Assembly (NCBI RefSeq): GCF_013284035.1
Contig: NZ_CP054141.1
Coordinates: 1,612,001 to 1,676,000, forward strand
DNA from: Flavobacterium sp. M31R6
Lineage (GTDB): Bacteria > Bacteroidota > Bacteroidia > Flavobacteriales > Flavobacteriaceae
Reading direction: 5' to 3'
DNA: 64,000 nt
Below the pieces are notes generated by a model that saw nothing but the letters and a program-made list of their open reading frames with translations, made no database searches and was not told the DNA's origin. Positions 8,906 to 20,300 of this stretch are shown here, in pieces. The stretch's first letter is position 1; each line of letters begins with the position of its first letter. A program made the position numbers and the translations under genes.

Positions 8906-10270
8906 TTACTCTTCTAAAAGTCGTTCCTGCTCTAATTTTTCCGCCAATCTTTTTTCTATTATTGGAGTAATCAAAGTTTTTCTGGGTTTGATTTTTACAA
9001 AAGGAAACAATTCTAAATCATGTTTCATTTTGTCATTCTTGTTGGGATATTTATTGGTTCCCAAAAGTGTTTCTTTTCCGGAATCAAACAAGCTTTGTTC
9101 GGCATCTGCACTTTCCTGTATTTTTCTTTTGATAACACCTTCATTCAGTTGTTTTAGAAAACCTCCATTGGCTTCAATATCTTTGAATAATGCTAATGCT
9201 TTTTCTGCCAATTGATTGGTTAGGCTTTCAATATAATAACTTCCATCTGCAGGATTGTCCACTTTGTCAAAATAACTTTCCTCTTTTAGAATCAATAATT
9301 GGTTTCTGGCAATTCTATCTCCAAATTCATTGTCTTTATGATATAAAGCATCATACGGCAAATTAGCGATTGCATTTGCTCCACCAAGAATAGCACTCAT
9401 ACATTCAGTTGTGGTACGAAGCATATTTACATTGTAATCGTAGATAGTTTTGTTGCGCTTTGTTGGGGTAACCAGTACATGACAATCCAGGTTGTGATTG
9501 TATTCTTTGGCTATGGTTTTGAAAAGGATTCTAAAAGCACGAAGTTTTGCGATTTCGAAAAAATAATTAGATCCAACTGAAATCTGAAAAACAATAGGTT
9601 GATTTATGTCTTGAATTCGGTTAAAATACTCATTGGCTTGAGCCAAGCTGTAAGCGATTTGCTGTACCATAGTGGCGCCAGCATTTTGATATAATCCTCC
9701 GTTGATACTTATGATCGAAAGCGATGCCGTTTCATTGGCAAGTATATTTAAAGTGTCAAAATTGTTTTTTTCTGGGGTATTGTACCAATTCCCGTCTTTG
9801 GCTAATTGTCCGATTGGATCTAAGAGGCAATAGACTGTTGCTTTTTTTTCTTTTGCAATAGCGTTAATCTTTTTAACGAAATCGATTGAAATAAAATTGA
9901 AATGAAAGTACAAGACAATTTTTTCTAAAGGAAGTTTTTCCAATAGTTTTGCAATATTTACGGTTTCTTCCGGAATGGTAAAACGCAGACTTTCGGCACC
10001 ACGATTGATGGAGTCCAACGCTTTTTCGATTGATTTTTCTAAATCAAAGACATAGTTATTTTGGCAAATTCTAAATTGCGAAGCTTTTGTGGAAACAGTA
10101 TACTTTTTGGCAATATCTTCTTTATCGTAAAATGGTTTTACTTTGATATCCTCGGGAGAATTCCAGATTACGGTTTCGTTATAATCGGCTCCTTTGAGTT
10201 CAAATTGAATTTTTTGTTTCCAAAGTTTTGCAGAAACAGGGCTGAAATCGTCGAATAAATTCTTGGCCAT
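8906..10270 (-). CDS. mutA: Methylmalonyl-CoA mutase, small (non-B12) subunit
   Basis: Partner of the catalytic subunit encoded just downstream. The 454 aa cover only the TIM-barrel domain: it has mutase-family segments such as IVFQISVGSNYFFEIAKLRAFR, TTTECMSAILGGANAIANLPYD and DPADGSYYIESLTNQLAEKAL-like sequence (here NPADGS), but it ends after about 450 residues without the DxHxxG cobalamin domain, as expected for the structural subunit. Known MutA proteins are often longer (about 600 aa) because they keep a degenerate B12 domain; the short form is usual in Flavobacteria. The 34-bp gap to the divIC-like gene upstream suggests read-through. Confidence 0.92.
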   Translation of the reverse strand: MAKNLFDDFSPVSAKLWKQKIQFELKGADYNETVIWNSPEDIKVKPFYDKEDIAKKYTVSTKASQFRICQNNYVFDLEKSIEKALDSINRGAESLRFTIPEETVNIAKLLEKLPLEKIVLYFHFNFISIDFVKKINAIAKEKKATVYCLLDPIGQLAKDGNWYNTPEKNNFDTLNILANETASLSIISINGGLYQNAGATMVQQIAYSLAQANEYFNRIQDINQPIVFQISVGSNYFFEIAKLRAFRILFKTIAKEYNHNLDCHVLVTPTKRNKTIYDYNVNMLRTTTECMSAILGGANAIANLPYDALYHKDNEFGDRIARNQLLILKEESYFDKVDNPADGSYYIESLTNQLAEKALALFKDIEANGGFLKQLNEGVIKRKIQESADAEQSLFDSGKETLLGTNKYPNKNDKMKHDLELFPFVKIKPRKTLITPIIEKRLAEKLEQERLLEE

Positions 10271-10304
10271 TTTTAATTGTAGTTAGATTTGAAATACGAT
10301 AGGA

Positions 10305-10628
10305 TTATTTTTTTTTGACAGTATCACCATCAAACTCGATGATATAAATATCTTCACTATCTTTTTTCATATAGTATTTTTCCCGAGCATATTTTTCAAT
10401 TTGCAACGGATTTTTTAGCTGTTTGATGTTTTCTTCATCCTTTTTTATTTCACCCTGATAATAAGTAGCATTGTCTTCTAACTCATTAATTTGTTTGTCC
10501 AGAAAGCGATGTTCAAAATAGGAGTAATTATCCAAAAAAACCATCCATGTTAAAAATGATAACGAGACCCAAACGTACTTGTTACTTAGGAATTTAAACC
10601 AAGATTTGTCTTTAAATGGGTTTTTCAT
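10305..10628 (-). CDS. Septum formation initiator family protein (DivIC/FtsB-like)
   Basis: A 107-aa bitopic membrane protein of the divisome FtsB/DivIC family. A short cytoplasmic N-terminus is followed by one membrane helix (about residues 17-32, YVWVSLSFLTWMVFLDN), then a periplasmic coiled coil (DKQINELEDNATYYQGEIKK) and the conserved NPLQIEKYAREKYYMKKDSEDIYII block. In other bacteria these proteins bridge FtsL and FtsQ at the septum. It lies between udk and mutA on the same strand, a common flavobacterial neighbourhood. Confidence 0.9.
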   Translation of the reverse strand: MKNPFKDKSWFKFLSNKYVWVSLSFLTWMVFLDNYSYFEHRFLDKQINELEDNATYYQGEIKKDEENIKQLKNPLQIEKYAREKYYMKKDSEDIYIIEFDGDTVKKK

Positions 10629-10752
10629 TGGGAATATTTTTTAATCCAAATTTAATAGGAAACGACTATTTGTTTTATAACTCTTTAATTTACAATATAC
10701 AAAATGCAACAAAGAATAGTTGTGAATTAAACACGATAAAATTACAACAAAA

Positions 10753-11361
10753 TTATAAAATACGTTGATTAATTACGGCGCGAACTACATCGATGGCCAC
10801 AGTATTGAATTTGTCGTTGGGAATTATAATGTCGGCATAGGCTTTTGAAGGTTCAATAAATTGCTCATGCATTGGTTTTAGGGTACTTTGATAGCGGTTC
10901 AGAACTTCATGCATGTCTCTTCCACGTTCGGCAATATCTCTTTTCATACGACGAATTAAGCGTTCATCTGAATCGGCATGAACAAATATTTTGATGTCAA
11001 AAAGATTTCTTAATTCGGGATTTGTCAGGATTAAGATGCCTTCCACAATCATTACTTTTCTTGGATGCGTAACAACGATGTCGTCGGTTCTATTGTGTTG
11101 CACAAAAGAATAGACAGGTTGATTAATGGTATTTCCAGCTTTTAATTCTTTGAGGTGCGCTACCAACAATTCGAAATCAATAGCTCTTGGATGATCAAAA
11201 TTGATATGGGAACGGTCTTCGTAACTCAGGTCGTGCGTTTGTTTGTAGTACGAGTCTTGAGCAATAATCCCAACTTCAGCTTCGGGTAATTCATTCATGA
11301 TTTGATGTACCACGGTTGTTTTTCCTGATCCTGTTCCCCCTGCGATTCCTATTATGAGCAT
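10753..11361 (-). CDS. udk: Uridine kinase
   Basis: Phosphorylates uridine and cytidine to UMP and CMP in pyrimidine salvage. The 202 aa start with the P-loop GIAGGTGSGKTT (residues 5-16), followed by IIAQDSYYK (substrate-binding Asp), INFDHPRAIDFELL, and VMIVEGILIL (Walker B-like), then the lid region DERLIRRMKRDIAERGRD. All are hallmarks of the uridine kinase family and the length is typical. It is the first gene of a leftward series udk, divIC-like, mutA, mutB; a -7 box lies 28 bp upstream. Confidence 0.96.
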   Translation of the reverse strand: MLIIGIAGGTGSGKTTVVHQIMNELPEAEVGIIAQDSYYKQTHDLSYEDRSHINFDHPRAIDFELLVAHLKELKAGNTINQPVYSFVQHNRTDDIVVTHPRKVMIVEGILILTNPELRNLFDIKIFVHADSDERLIRRMKRDIAERGRDMHEVLNRYQSTLKPMHEQFIEPSKAYADIIIPNDKFNTVAIDVVRAVINQRIL

Positions 11362-11388
11362 AAAATAGATTTATTGTGTTTTAAGGTG

Positions 11389-11396
11389 CAAAAATA
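11389..11396 (-). promoter_or_regulatory. -7 promoter element upstream of udk
   Basis: On the minus strand TATTTTTG matches TAnnTTTG exactly, 28 bp before the udk ATG. No clear -33 TTG is found at the right distance. Confidence 0.4.
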
Positions 11397-11624
11397 GGAT
11401 TTATATTTTTATAAATAGAATCGATTTGTTCTAGAATGTATTAGTATAAAGAGAAAAAAAGATGTTAATCTATATGTTTATGCTATTGGGGTTTGTAGTG
11501 TTTCTCAAATTAGTATTGTTATGTTATAGAACCTAAATAGTTATTTAAAGTGTTGTTAATCAATTGGTTTTAAAGGATGTATTGAAGTTATTTTTAATCT
11601 TTAATCGTGCGAATTTTATATTAT

Positions 11625-11681
11625 TACTAATTGATTAGTTAAAATACTAACAAATTAGTTTGTCTACTAATTAATTAGTAG
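11625..11681 (+). promoter_or_regulatory. BlaI-type operator region with three inverted repeats
   Basis: Three related dyads built on the half-site ACTAAT stand in a row: 11625-11640 (TACTAATTGATTAGTT), about 11646-11659 (ACTAACAAATTAGT) and the perfect 18-bp palindrome 11664-11681 (CTACTAATTAATTAGTAG). The last abuts a probable -7 box, TATCTTG, at 11682-11688. BlaI/MecI repressors bind dyads of the type TACTA...TAGTA, so autoregulation of the blaI-blaR1-like pair is the natural inference. Confidence 0.7.
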
Positions 11682-11705
11682 TATCTTGCGCTAAAATATT
11701 TAACT

Positions 11706-12068
11706 ATGATAAAATTAGCTAAGCGAGAAGAACAGATAATGCAAGTATTTTGGGATTTAAACAAAGCCTTTATTAGGGACATAATTCCATTGCTGCCAGA
11801 TCCAAAACCGCATTATAACAGTGTGGCAACAATAGTGAAGATACTGGAGGAGAAAGGGTTTCTAAATCATGAAACAGCCGGAAATATGCATAGTTTTTTT
11901 CCAGTTATCAGCAGAGAAGAATACCAACAATTTGCGCTGAAGGATATTGTTAGTCAGTACTTTGATAACTCTTATCCTCGAATGCTTGCTTTTTTTGCCA
12001 AAGAGCAAAAGCTTACTGAAAATGAATTGGATGAAATAGTGAACATCATTAAAAAAGATAAAATATGA
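11706..12068 (+). CDS. BlaI/MecI/CopY-family transcriptional repressor
   Basis: A 120-aa winged-helix regulator. The N-terminal DNA-binding domain (residues 3-75) contains KREEQIMQVFWDLNKAFIRDI, HYNSVATIVKILEEKGFLNHE and the wing, typical of Penicillinase_R proteins; the C-terminus is the dimerisation helix region. It overlaps the next gene by 4 nt (ATGA), the classic blaI-blaR1 arrangement, and is preceded by three matching palindromes. In beta-lactam resistance the repressor is cleaved after BlaR1 signalling. Flavobacteria carry many such pairs without a beta-lactamase nearby, and none is seen here, so the signal and regulon are unknown. Confidence 0.92.
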   Translation: MIKLAKREEQIMQVFWDLNKAFIRDIIPLLPDPKPHYNSVATIVKILEEKGFLNHETAGNMHSFFPVISREEYQQFALKDIVSQYFDNSYPRMLAFFAKEQKLTENELDEIVNIIKKDKI

Positions 12069-14158
12069 TACCTTATATTTTGTATACAGCCCTTATTCTT
12101 TCTGCCTGTCTTATGTTTTATAAGCTGCTTCTGCAAAAAGAAACTTTCTTTCAATTGAACAGGCTTGTGTTGCTAAGCTGTATGATTTTGGCTTTTATTT
12201 TGCCATTGCTTCCGGTTCCTCAGCAACTGTCGTTAAGGAAAGATGTTATTGTAAAACATATTCCTTTGGCAGAAACGGCTGTTATCAAAAATCAGGCTGT
12301 CCAGCTAAAAGCAGTTCCAGTACAGGAAGTGTATGTTGAACAAGCTAAACAGACATTTGATGTTGACTTGTTGTTCCATTGGCTAGTTTATTTGTATTGG
12401 TTTGGCGTATTAATCTTTGCGCTTAACTTTTTGATGCAGGCTTGCGTGCTGTTGTATAGAGCGTATTCCTTATCGGCAATTCAGGATGGAAAATTCCGAA
12501 TTGTGGAAATTACTGGCGACAAAGCTCCTTGTTCATTTGCTAACAATATTTTCATCAACCCAGAGAAATACGAGTGGGAAACGTATACTCAGATTTTACA
12601 GCATGAAAAAATTCATATTGAGCAAAAACATACTGTTGACCTTTTACTTGCAGAAGTAGTTCTTATTTTTCAATGGTTCAATCCTTTTGCATGGCAATGG
12701 CGAAAAGCATTGGAAAGCAATCTTGAATTTTTGACTGATGATAAAATGCTGCAACAGGACACTGTTGAAAAAGAGAGTTATCAGTTTAGCCTGCTTAAGG
12801 TAGCGGCACCCCATTTTCCATTGAGTCTTACAACTAATTATAATCAATCATTAATCAAAAAACGAATCATTATGATGAATTCAAAAAAATCAAGCGTTCA
12901 CACAACATGGAAATATTTTTTCCTGTTACCTTTATTAGTCTTGTTTGTCTGCCTTTTTAATCAACCGGTAGCGCAAGGCCAAACTTTAAATTTGAATGAA
13001 GAATCCAAAGAACCAAATGAGCATTCAAACATTCAAAATGGAATGGATACAGAGGGAAGCTGGTTTGCAGTTATCAAAGGCAATACAGTAAGTATTCAGT
13101 TTAAAAACGATGAGAGCAATAATTCATCAACTACTTTTCAGTTGAGTGAATTGAAAGGGCTGACAAAGGACATGAAAGGCGAGTTCACAATAACGCGCGA
13201 AGCGGGAATCATGAATTTTGAAGGAAAATTTGAAGGAAACAATGGAATGGGAACGTATAAATTTGTTGCCAGCAAAAATTTTAGCAAAGAAATGGCTGAA
13301 GAAGGAGTTACAATTACGGATGAAAGCGACCTTATGGTTTTCTTTATGGTAAATGTGAAAACTTCGTATGTAAAAATGCTGAAGAAAAACGGATACAAGG
13401 ATATTGATAAAGATCAATTGATTCCTTTGGTAGCTTTAGATGTAAATGAGGAGTATGTTACTTCTATTAAGCAGGCTGGTATTCCTGATTTTGATTTGGA
13501 TGATTTAATTCCTTTTAAATCAATGGGGATAGACAAAGCTTATATCGATGAGATACGCCAAGCTGGTTATAAAAATATTACTGCGGATAATATTATTGCA
13601 TTAAAATCTCAAGGCGTTAATGGCAAATTTATTGCGGATTTTCATAACTCGACTAGCAGTAAAGACGATGATGAATCTGGGGACAATATTATTGCTTTTA
13701 AGTCTTTAAATATCGATAAGAAATTTATTGATTCTTTTAAAGAATTGGGATATAACGATCTTTCTAACGATGATCTTATGGCTTTAAAATCCTTAAATAT
13801 TACTCCAGCATATATCAATGAGTTTGAAAAGATAGGCTATAAAAATCTGAAACCGGATGATTTGTTTGCTTTGAAATCTTTAAATATTACTCCAAAGTAT
13901 ATAAGTGAATTTGAAAAGATAGGTTATAAAAATCTGAAACCGGATGACTTGTTTGCTTTAAAATCACAGAACATAACTCCAGATTTGATAAATGAATACA
14001 AAAATCTAGGATTTAGTGATTTAGATGTTGATAATGTTATTGCAGCAAAATCGATGGGAGTTTCTCCTGCCTTTATTAAAACCATGAAAGAAAAGGGACA
14101 TAATTTTAAAACCCTTGAAAAATATATTGAATTGAAAGCGGTTGTTGGTGTCAATTAA
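12065..14158 (+). CDS. M56 (BlaR1-like) membrane metallopeptidase with C-terminal 29-aa repeats
   Basis: A 697-aa antirepressor-type protein. The N-terminal half has membrane helices (IPYILYTALILSACLMFYKLL, RLVLLSCMILAFILPLLP, WLVYLYWFGVLIFALNFLM) around the zinc protease motif H180-E-K-I-H184, followed by VDLLLAEVVLIFQWFNPFAWQW. Another membrane helix (about residues 288-303) precedes an extracytoplasmic domain. Instead of a penicillin-binding domain the C-terminus carries about nine tandem 29-residue units of the form KSLNITPAYINEFEKIGYKN..., two of them nearly identical. They probably form a helical solenoid. It likely senses an envelope ligand and inactivates the repressor encoded just before it; the ligand is unknown. 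Confidence 0.88.
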   Translation: MIPYILYTALILSACLMFYKLLLQKETFFQLNRLVLLSCMILAFILPLLPVPQQLSLRKDVIVKHIPLAETAVIKNQAVQLKAVPVQEVYVEQAKQTFDVDLLFHWLVYLYWFGVLIFALNFLMQACVLLYRAYSLSAIQDGKFRIVEITGDKAPCSFANNIFINPEKYEWETYTQILQHEKIHIEQKHTVDLLLAEVVLIFQWFNPFAWQWRKALESNLEFLTDDKMLQQDTVEKESYQFSLLKVAAPHFPLSLTTNYNQSLIKKRIIMMNSKKSSVHTTWKYFFLLPLLVLFVCLFNQPVAQGQTLNLNEESKEPNEHSNIQNGMDTEGSWFAVIKGNTVSIQFKNDESNNSSTTFQLSELKGLTKDMKGEFTITREAGIMNFEGKFEGNNGMGTYKFVASKNFSKEMAEEGVTITDESDLMVFFMVNVKTSYVKMLKKNGYKDIDKDQLIPLVALDVNEEYVTSIKQAGIPDFDLDDLIPFKSMGIDKAYIDEIRQAGYKNITADNIIALKSQGVNGKFIADFHNSTSSKDDDESGDNIIAFKSLNIDKKFIDSFKELGYNDLSNDDLMALKSLNITPAYINEFEKIGYKNLKPDDLFALKSLNITPKYISEFEKIGYKNLKPDDLFALKSQNITPDLINEYKNLGFSDLDVDNVIAAKSMGVSPAFIKTMKEKGHNFKTLEKYIELKAVVGVN

Positions 14159-14208
14159 AAGGGCAAACAACTAATTCAGTACAAAAAAAATAATCTAGCT
14201 GTAAGACT

Positions 14209-14242
14209 GAAAAGCCCAAACCGAAAGGAATGGGCTTTTCGT
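14209..14242 (+). terminator. Terminator after the M56 peptidase gene
   Basis: A 10-bp inverted repeat (GAAAAGCCCA / TGGGCTTTTC) with a 12-nt loop, followed by GTTTTATT, 51 bp after the stop codon. Confidence 0.75.
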
Positions 14243-14315
14243 TTTATTGTCATGTCCTACAATAGTTGTCCTAAAGTGATAACTTAAATATAAGCAACTT
14301 TATTCTAACCACTAT

Positions 14316-17300
14316 TTAATAAATAATTTTGTCGGTAACAATTTTACCATTTTTCAAACGGATTTGCACCATTAAAAATTGATTGGTAGAACTAAAGTCA
14401 GGAACATTAAATTCATTACTATTAATGTTATCCTTTTCATAAAGTTTTCTTCTGCTCAAATCATAAATGGTAACATTTTCAATAGTTTGGTCAAAAGAAT
14501 TGATTTTTATATGATGGTTTTTAACAGAGACAAGTACTTTTTTATTTATTTCATCCAAAATATTTGCATAATCACTTATTTTAATTGAACTATCTATATA
14601 TCTCAATACAAAACGATCATCAAATGTTCCTATAGCTGTAGAAAAACTATAATCTCCATTTTTAAGATTAACAATAGTACCAGTCAATTTGTCCTCTAAA
14701 AATATTGGCAGACTTGCTAAAACGCCATCTGTTTGCTCAATATTTATCGAAAAAGTTCCTTCTATTGTCGTTTTAAAACCTAAAGGCACTTGATCCATTA
14801 CATCAAAAGGCAATGCACGTCCTTGAATTGAAAGTTTCTTGCTTTCGTTAATACTATAAAAATCAACATATTTATTAGCGTTCAAAGTCTGACCATCAAA
14901 AAGTCTATCTAGTCCATTGGTAGCATTAGTAACATAGCCCAGCAACAATTGCTTGAAGGCACCATCTGTATTTGATAGATTGAGCCAAACTCTATGTTTT
15001 TTCAATGCGCTACTTGTTTTTGGTTTTGGTCCTTTAAAAAATTGGGAATTATTTAGTATTGTGCCTCCAGGGCCTACTCGCATCGTATTTTCAAAAGTAA
15101 CCGTACCTGCAGCGTTTGACGTGGCGAAAAATGCTTGTCCAGCTGCAATTTTCCCTGTTGGGATAGAATTGTTGACACCTGTATTTGCAGCTGCCGTTCC
15201 AGTACCACCCACCGCATTATAAGAAGCATAATCATTACCATTGTATTTTAAATTGGTAACAGGTGTATTATGTGTCCAAAAACGGATAGTTCCATCTAAT
15301 GCTGGATTTGCTCCTAAAAATTCATCAGCATCTAAGGCAGAGGGGTATGGGTTTCCTAAAAGATAGCTCAATCCAGAACCAGCTATAGAGACAGAGATAG
15401 TACCATTGTTTGGCACGCCAATAAAGCTTGCGGTATGAACGGCTGGAGTCGCATTTGCCTGTGGACCACGAATAATGTAACCAGTCCCTTTTTCCATTAC
15501 TGTTCCAGTAGCTTCTACTTTCCATTTTCCCCCAACAGCATCCCAAGAAAGATATTTATCGAATAATGTGGTAGGCGAAACATTCAATAATGTTTGAGGA
15601 TAGACAGGAGACGACCAATAGGTGTAGTCAAATTTACCAACCGGAGTAGTATTTCTTTTATAAGTTATATTTCCTGTATTGACGACATTATTGGTTTGTA
15701 TTAAGCTTGAATTGTTTTCAAATATTAGTGATCCACTTCCTAAAACATCTATTCCATTTTCGAGTACTAAAGAAAATCCGGGATTAACAGTTACCGTTAC
15801 TCCAGTATCCACTTCACAGGAGCAGGCTTGTATGTCTCCTGAAAATGTATAATTGCTTGCGAAAATTGCTTTTTTGAGTACATCAGGAACTCCATTAGAC
15901 CACGATCCGGAATAAGTAGTTACAGCCGCTGCATTTAAAACAACTGTTGTTGCTAAAGTTTCGCAACCATTAGTGTTTTTTACTCTTACGTTATAAGTTC
16001 CAGCAGCCAGTAAATCTTTTACGTTCGAAGATTGATAAGTGGCACCGTCATCAAAACTATACTGGTCTGATGGGTCGACAACTGATTCATTAATGGTTAT
16101 TTGTCCAGTTGCTGTTACACAATTTGGTTGCACTAGAGCAGTAGTGAAAGCAGTAGGACTTGCTCCGGTTGTTATTGTAAGAGTAGTAGAATTAGCGCTA
16201 GTTCCGCAACTGTTTTCTGCTCGAACCCTTATATAGAAAGTTAATCCTGAAGCCAATCCTGTTACGTTTTCTGTTACCACACCACTACCAAGCAATAAAT
16301 TATTATAGGCAGGAATAATGTCTGTAAAGATATTATCTCTAGCTACGTCTATACGATAACCTGTTACATTAGGTATTGTTGTCCAATTTGCCGTAACATC
16401 ATTACAGTTAACTGTTCCGGCTGTAAGTGTCGGAACGGCAGGTGTGGGCAATTGTGCCGCATTGCTGAACGAAGCCGAAGCGACAGAGGTACAGCCTCCG
16501 CTGCTGGCCGTAACGGTATAGGAAGTTCCCAAGGTCATTCCGCTGATTGCTCCTCCTGCTCCTGCGCTCGGACCTGCCGGTGTGAAGGTATAAGTATTAC
16601 CCGCATTGTAATTGCTGATAGTGCTGGTTCCGTCTGCAGAACAGCTTGCCGCCGTGGTGCTTAATGTCGGAACTGCAGGTGTCGGCAACTGTGCCGCATT
16701 GCTGAACGAAGCCGAAGCGACAGAGGTACAGCCTCCGTTGCTGGCTGTAACGGTATAGGAAGTGCCAAGTGTCATACCGCTGATTGCTCCTCCTGCTCCT
16801 GCGCTCGGACCTGCTGGGGTGAAAGTATAGGTGTTACCCGCGTTGTAGTTACTTATGGTGCTGGTTCCGTCTGCAGAACAGCTTGCCGCCGTGTTGCTTA
16901 ATGTCGGAACGGCAGGTGTCGGCAACTGTGCCACATTGCTGAACGAAGACGAAGCGGCAGAGGTACAGCCTCCGCTGCTGGCCGTAACGGTATAGGAAGT
17001 TCCAAGTGTCATTCCACTGATTGCTCCACCTGCTCCTGCACTCGGACCTGCCGGTGTGAACGTATAGGTGTTACCTGCGTTGTAATTGCTGATGGTGCTG
17101 GTTCCGTCTGCAGAACAGCTTGCCACTGTGCTGCTGAGTGTCGGAACTGCAGGGGTTGGCAATTGAGCCGCATTGCTGAACGAAGCCGAAGCGACAGAGG
17201 TACAGCCTCCGCTGCTGGCCGTAACGGTATAGGAAGTTCCAAGTGTCATACTGCTGATAGCACCTCCGGCTCCTGCGCTCGGACCTGCCGGTGTGAAAGT

Positions 17301-20300
17301 ATAGGTGTTACCCGCGTTGTAATTGCTGATGGTGCTGGTTCCGTCTGCAGAACAGCTAGCCGCTGTGCTGGTCAAGGTCGGAACTGCAGGTGTGGGCAAT
17401 TGAGCCGCATTGCTGAACGAAGCCGAAGCGGCAGAGGTACAGCCTCCGCTACTGGCCGTAACGGTATAGGAAGTTCCAAGTGTCATACCGCTGATTGCTC
17501 CACCTGCTCCTGCGCTCGGACCTGCCGGGGTGAACGCATAAGTATTACCCGCATTGTAGTTGCTTATGGTGCTGGTTCCGTCTGCAGAACAGCTTGTCGC
17601 CGTGCTGCTGAGTGTCGGAACTGCAGGTGTTGGCAATTGAGCCGCATTGCTGAACGATGCCGATGCTGCTGAAGTACATCCACCGCTGCTGGCCGTAACG
17701 GTATAGGAAGTTCCAAGTGTCATTCCGCTGATTGCTCCTCCTGCTCCTGCGCTCGGACCTGCCGGTGTGAACGTATAGGTGTTACCTGCGTTGTAATTGC
17801 TGATGGTGCTGGTTCCGTCTGCAGAACAGCTTGCCACTGTGCTGCTGAGTGTCGGAACTGCAGGTGTTGGCAATTGAGCCGCATTGCTGAACGAAGCCGA
17901 AGCGACAGAGGTACAGCCTCCGCTGCTGGCCGTAACGGTATAGGAAGTTCCAAGTGTCATACTGCTGATTGCTCCACCTGCTCCTGCGCTCGGACCTGCC
18001 GGGGTGAAGGTATAGGTGTTGCCCGCATTGTAATTGCTGATGGTGCTGGTTCCATTCGCTGAACAGCTTGCTGCTGTGCTACTGAGTGTCGGAACTGCAG
18101 GTGTTGGCAGCTGTGCCGCATTACTGAATGAAGCCGAAGCTGCAGAGGTACAACCTCCACTAGTGGCTGTAACGGTATAGGAAGTGCCAAATGTCATTCC
18201 GCTTATTGCTCCACCTGCTCCTGCGCTCGGACCTGCCGGTGTGAAGGTATAGGTGTTGCCCGCGCTGTAGTTGCTGATGGTGCTGGTTCCGTCTGCAGAA
18301 CAGCTAGTTGCCGTACTGCTCAATGTAGGAATAGCAGGAGGTATCGGTTGTGCATTAATAACTACATTGGCGGATGTTGGAGAAATACATCCTGCGGCAT
18401 TGGTTACAGTAAAATTATAGGTTGTTCCTGCTGTCAATCCTGATAGGGTTGTCGTTGTTCCTGTGCCAGTTGTTCCTCCAGGGTTTATTGTCCAAGTACC
18501 CGATGCCGGTAGTCCACTTAATGCTACGCTACCAGTGGCTAAAGCACAGGTGGGTTGCGTAATGGTTCCTACAATTGGAGCTGTAGGTATTGCTGGTTGT
18601 GCATTTACCGTTAAGCTTACTGCATTTGAAGTACATACCGTAACAGTATTGTTAATGGTTACCGAATAAGTTCCGGGACTCAAGTTTGCGAATGTAGCTG
18701 TCCCTTGTGTTACAGCTGCCACTACTGGAGACGTTCCTGTTACTGTATAAGTAAGATTAGGATTAGGCGCAGGCGCACTTACGACTATAGTTCCTGTTGC
18801 TAGGCTACAACTAGGTTGTACTGTCACACTGGCCGTAGGTGTTGGCGGAATTGCTGGTACGGCGTTTATGGTTAGGCTTATTGCAGTTGAAGTACATCCT
18901 GAGGTAGTATTGGTAGTTGTTAACGAATATATTCCCGGACTCAAGTTTGCGAATGTTGCCCCCGCTTGCGTAACTGCTGCCACTGCTGGAGATGTTCCTG
19001 TTAAGGTATAAGTTACATTTGCTGCAGGTGCTGGGACAGTTACCACTATTGTTCCTTTTGGAGTGGGACAGGTAGGCTGTGCCGTTACACTGGCGGTAGG
19101 TGCTGCAGGTGTTACTGGTTGTGCATTAATAACGACATTGGCAGATGCTGCCGAAGGCGAAGCACATCCTGCCTGTGTTACTGTAAAATTATATGTGCCA
19201 GCAGCTAGTCCAGTGATTGTAGTGGTTGCTCCGCTTAAAGATGGGTAAGTTGCACCAGAAGTACCAGTTCTTGTAATAGTATAGGTGCCAGGTGTAGGTA
19301 AACCACTTAGCACCACACTACCCGTGGCTACTCCACAAGTGGGTTGTGTGATGGTTCCAACTGTTGGAGCAGGGAGAGATCCAACTAAGACCGTAATGGT
19401 ATTGCTGACCGCACTACAACCACCTCCTGCAGATCCATAAATAGCATAGCGGCGGAAGTATGTTGTTACATTAATATTTGGTGAGTCATAAGTAGCTGCA
19501 GTTGCACCAGCAATATTAGTGAATGTGACATTGTCTGTTGAAGATTGCCATATATAAGAAAAGTTGTACCCACTTATTGGGGTTGCAACCGTTGGAGCAG
19601 CTGTCTGGGTAAATGCAGCAGGATTAAAGGGAGCTGTACAGGAACTTTGGTCTGTGGCAATTGAACCTGGAGTTAGAGTAGGGTTTCCATTTACGGTTAA
19701 TGTAATGACATCACTGGTGCCAGGGCATCCATTAACGGTGAGTATTAATCGGAAATAATAAGTACCCGGCGTGCTCTCAAAAATGGTGTAAGCAGGGTCA
19801 AAGAGATATTGTGGTGTAGTACTTGTAGGGCCAGGGGCATTTACCCACGTTGCTTGATTATCGTAGCTTACCTGCCATTGTCCAGTTGCTGTAGGCCCAA
19901 ATGTAGTAGCATTTACTCCAGCGGGATTCCCCGAATGGACATCAATATCATTTTCGGCTGCAGCTATATGTCCACAAGCAGCTATGCTATACGTTTTGTC
20001 ATTCACCTGTTCAGTAAACTCAACAGTAACAACAGGTGTTGGGGTTACTGTTATTGCTGCCGTTGCTGTGCGAGTAAGACTGCTACAGCCTGCGGGGGTA
20101 CGAGCTTCCGCATAATAAGTGGTTGTGCCTCCAGGGGGCGTAATAGATAAATTAACCCCACTATTACTGTTTCCAATAGTGGAGCCTAGTGTAGCTACCG
20201 TGTACCAATATATAGTATTACCAGCAGAAGTGGCATTCAAATTAATATTTCCAGAACCGCATATTGTAACTGTAGCGTTAGGAGTAACTGCAGTGGGAGC

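Noticed and set aside
16452..18190. Several long opposite-strand frames rich in Arg, Ser and Cys across the adhesin repeats
   Set aside because: They repeat with the same 237-bp period as the real gene and have low-complexity composition; they are shadows of the repeats.
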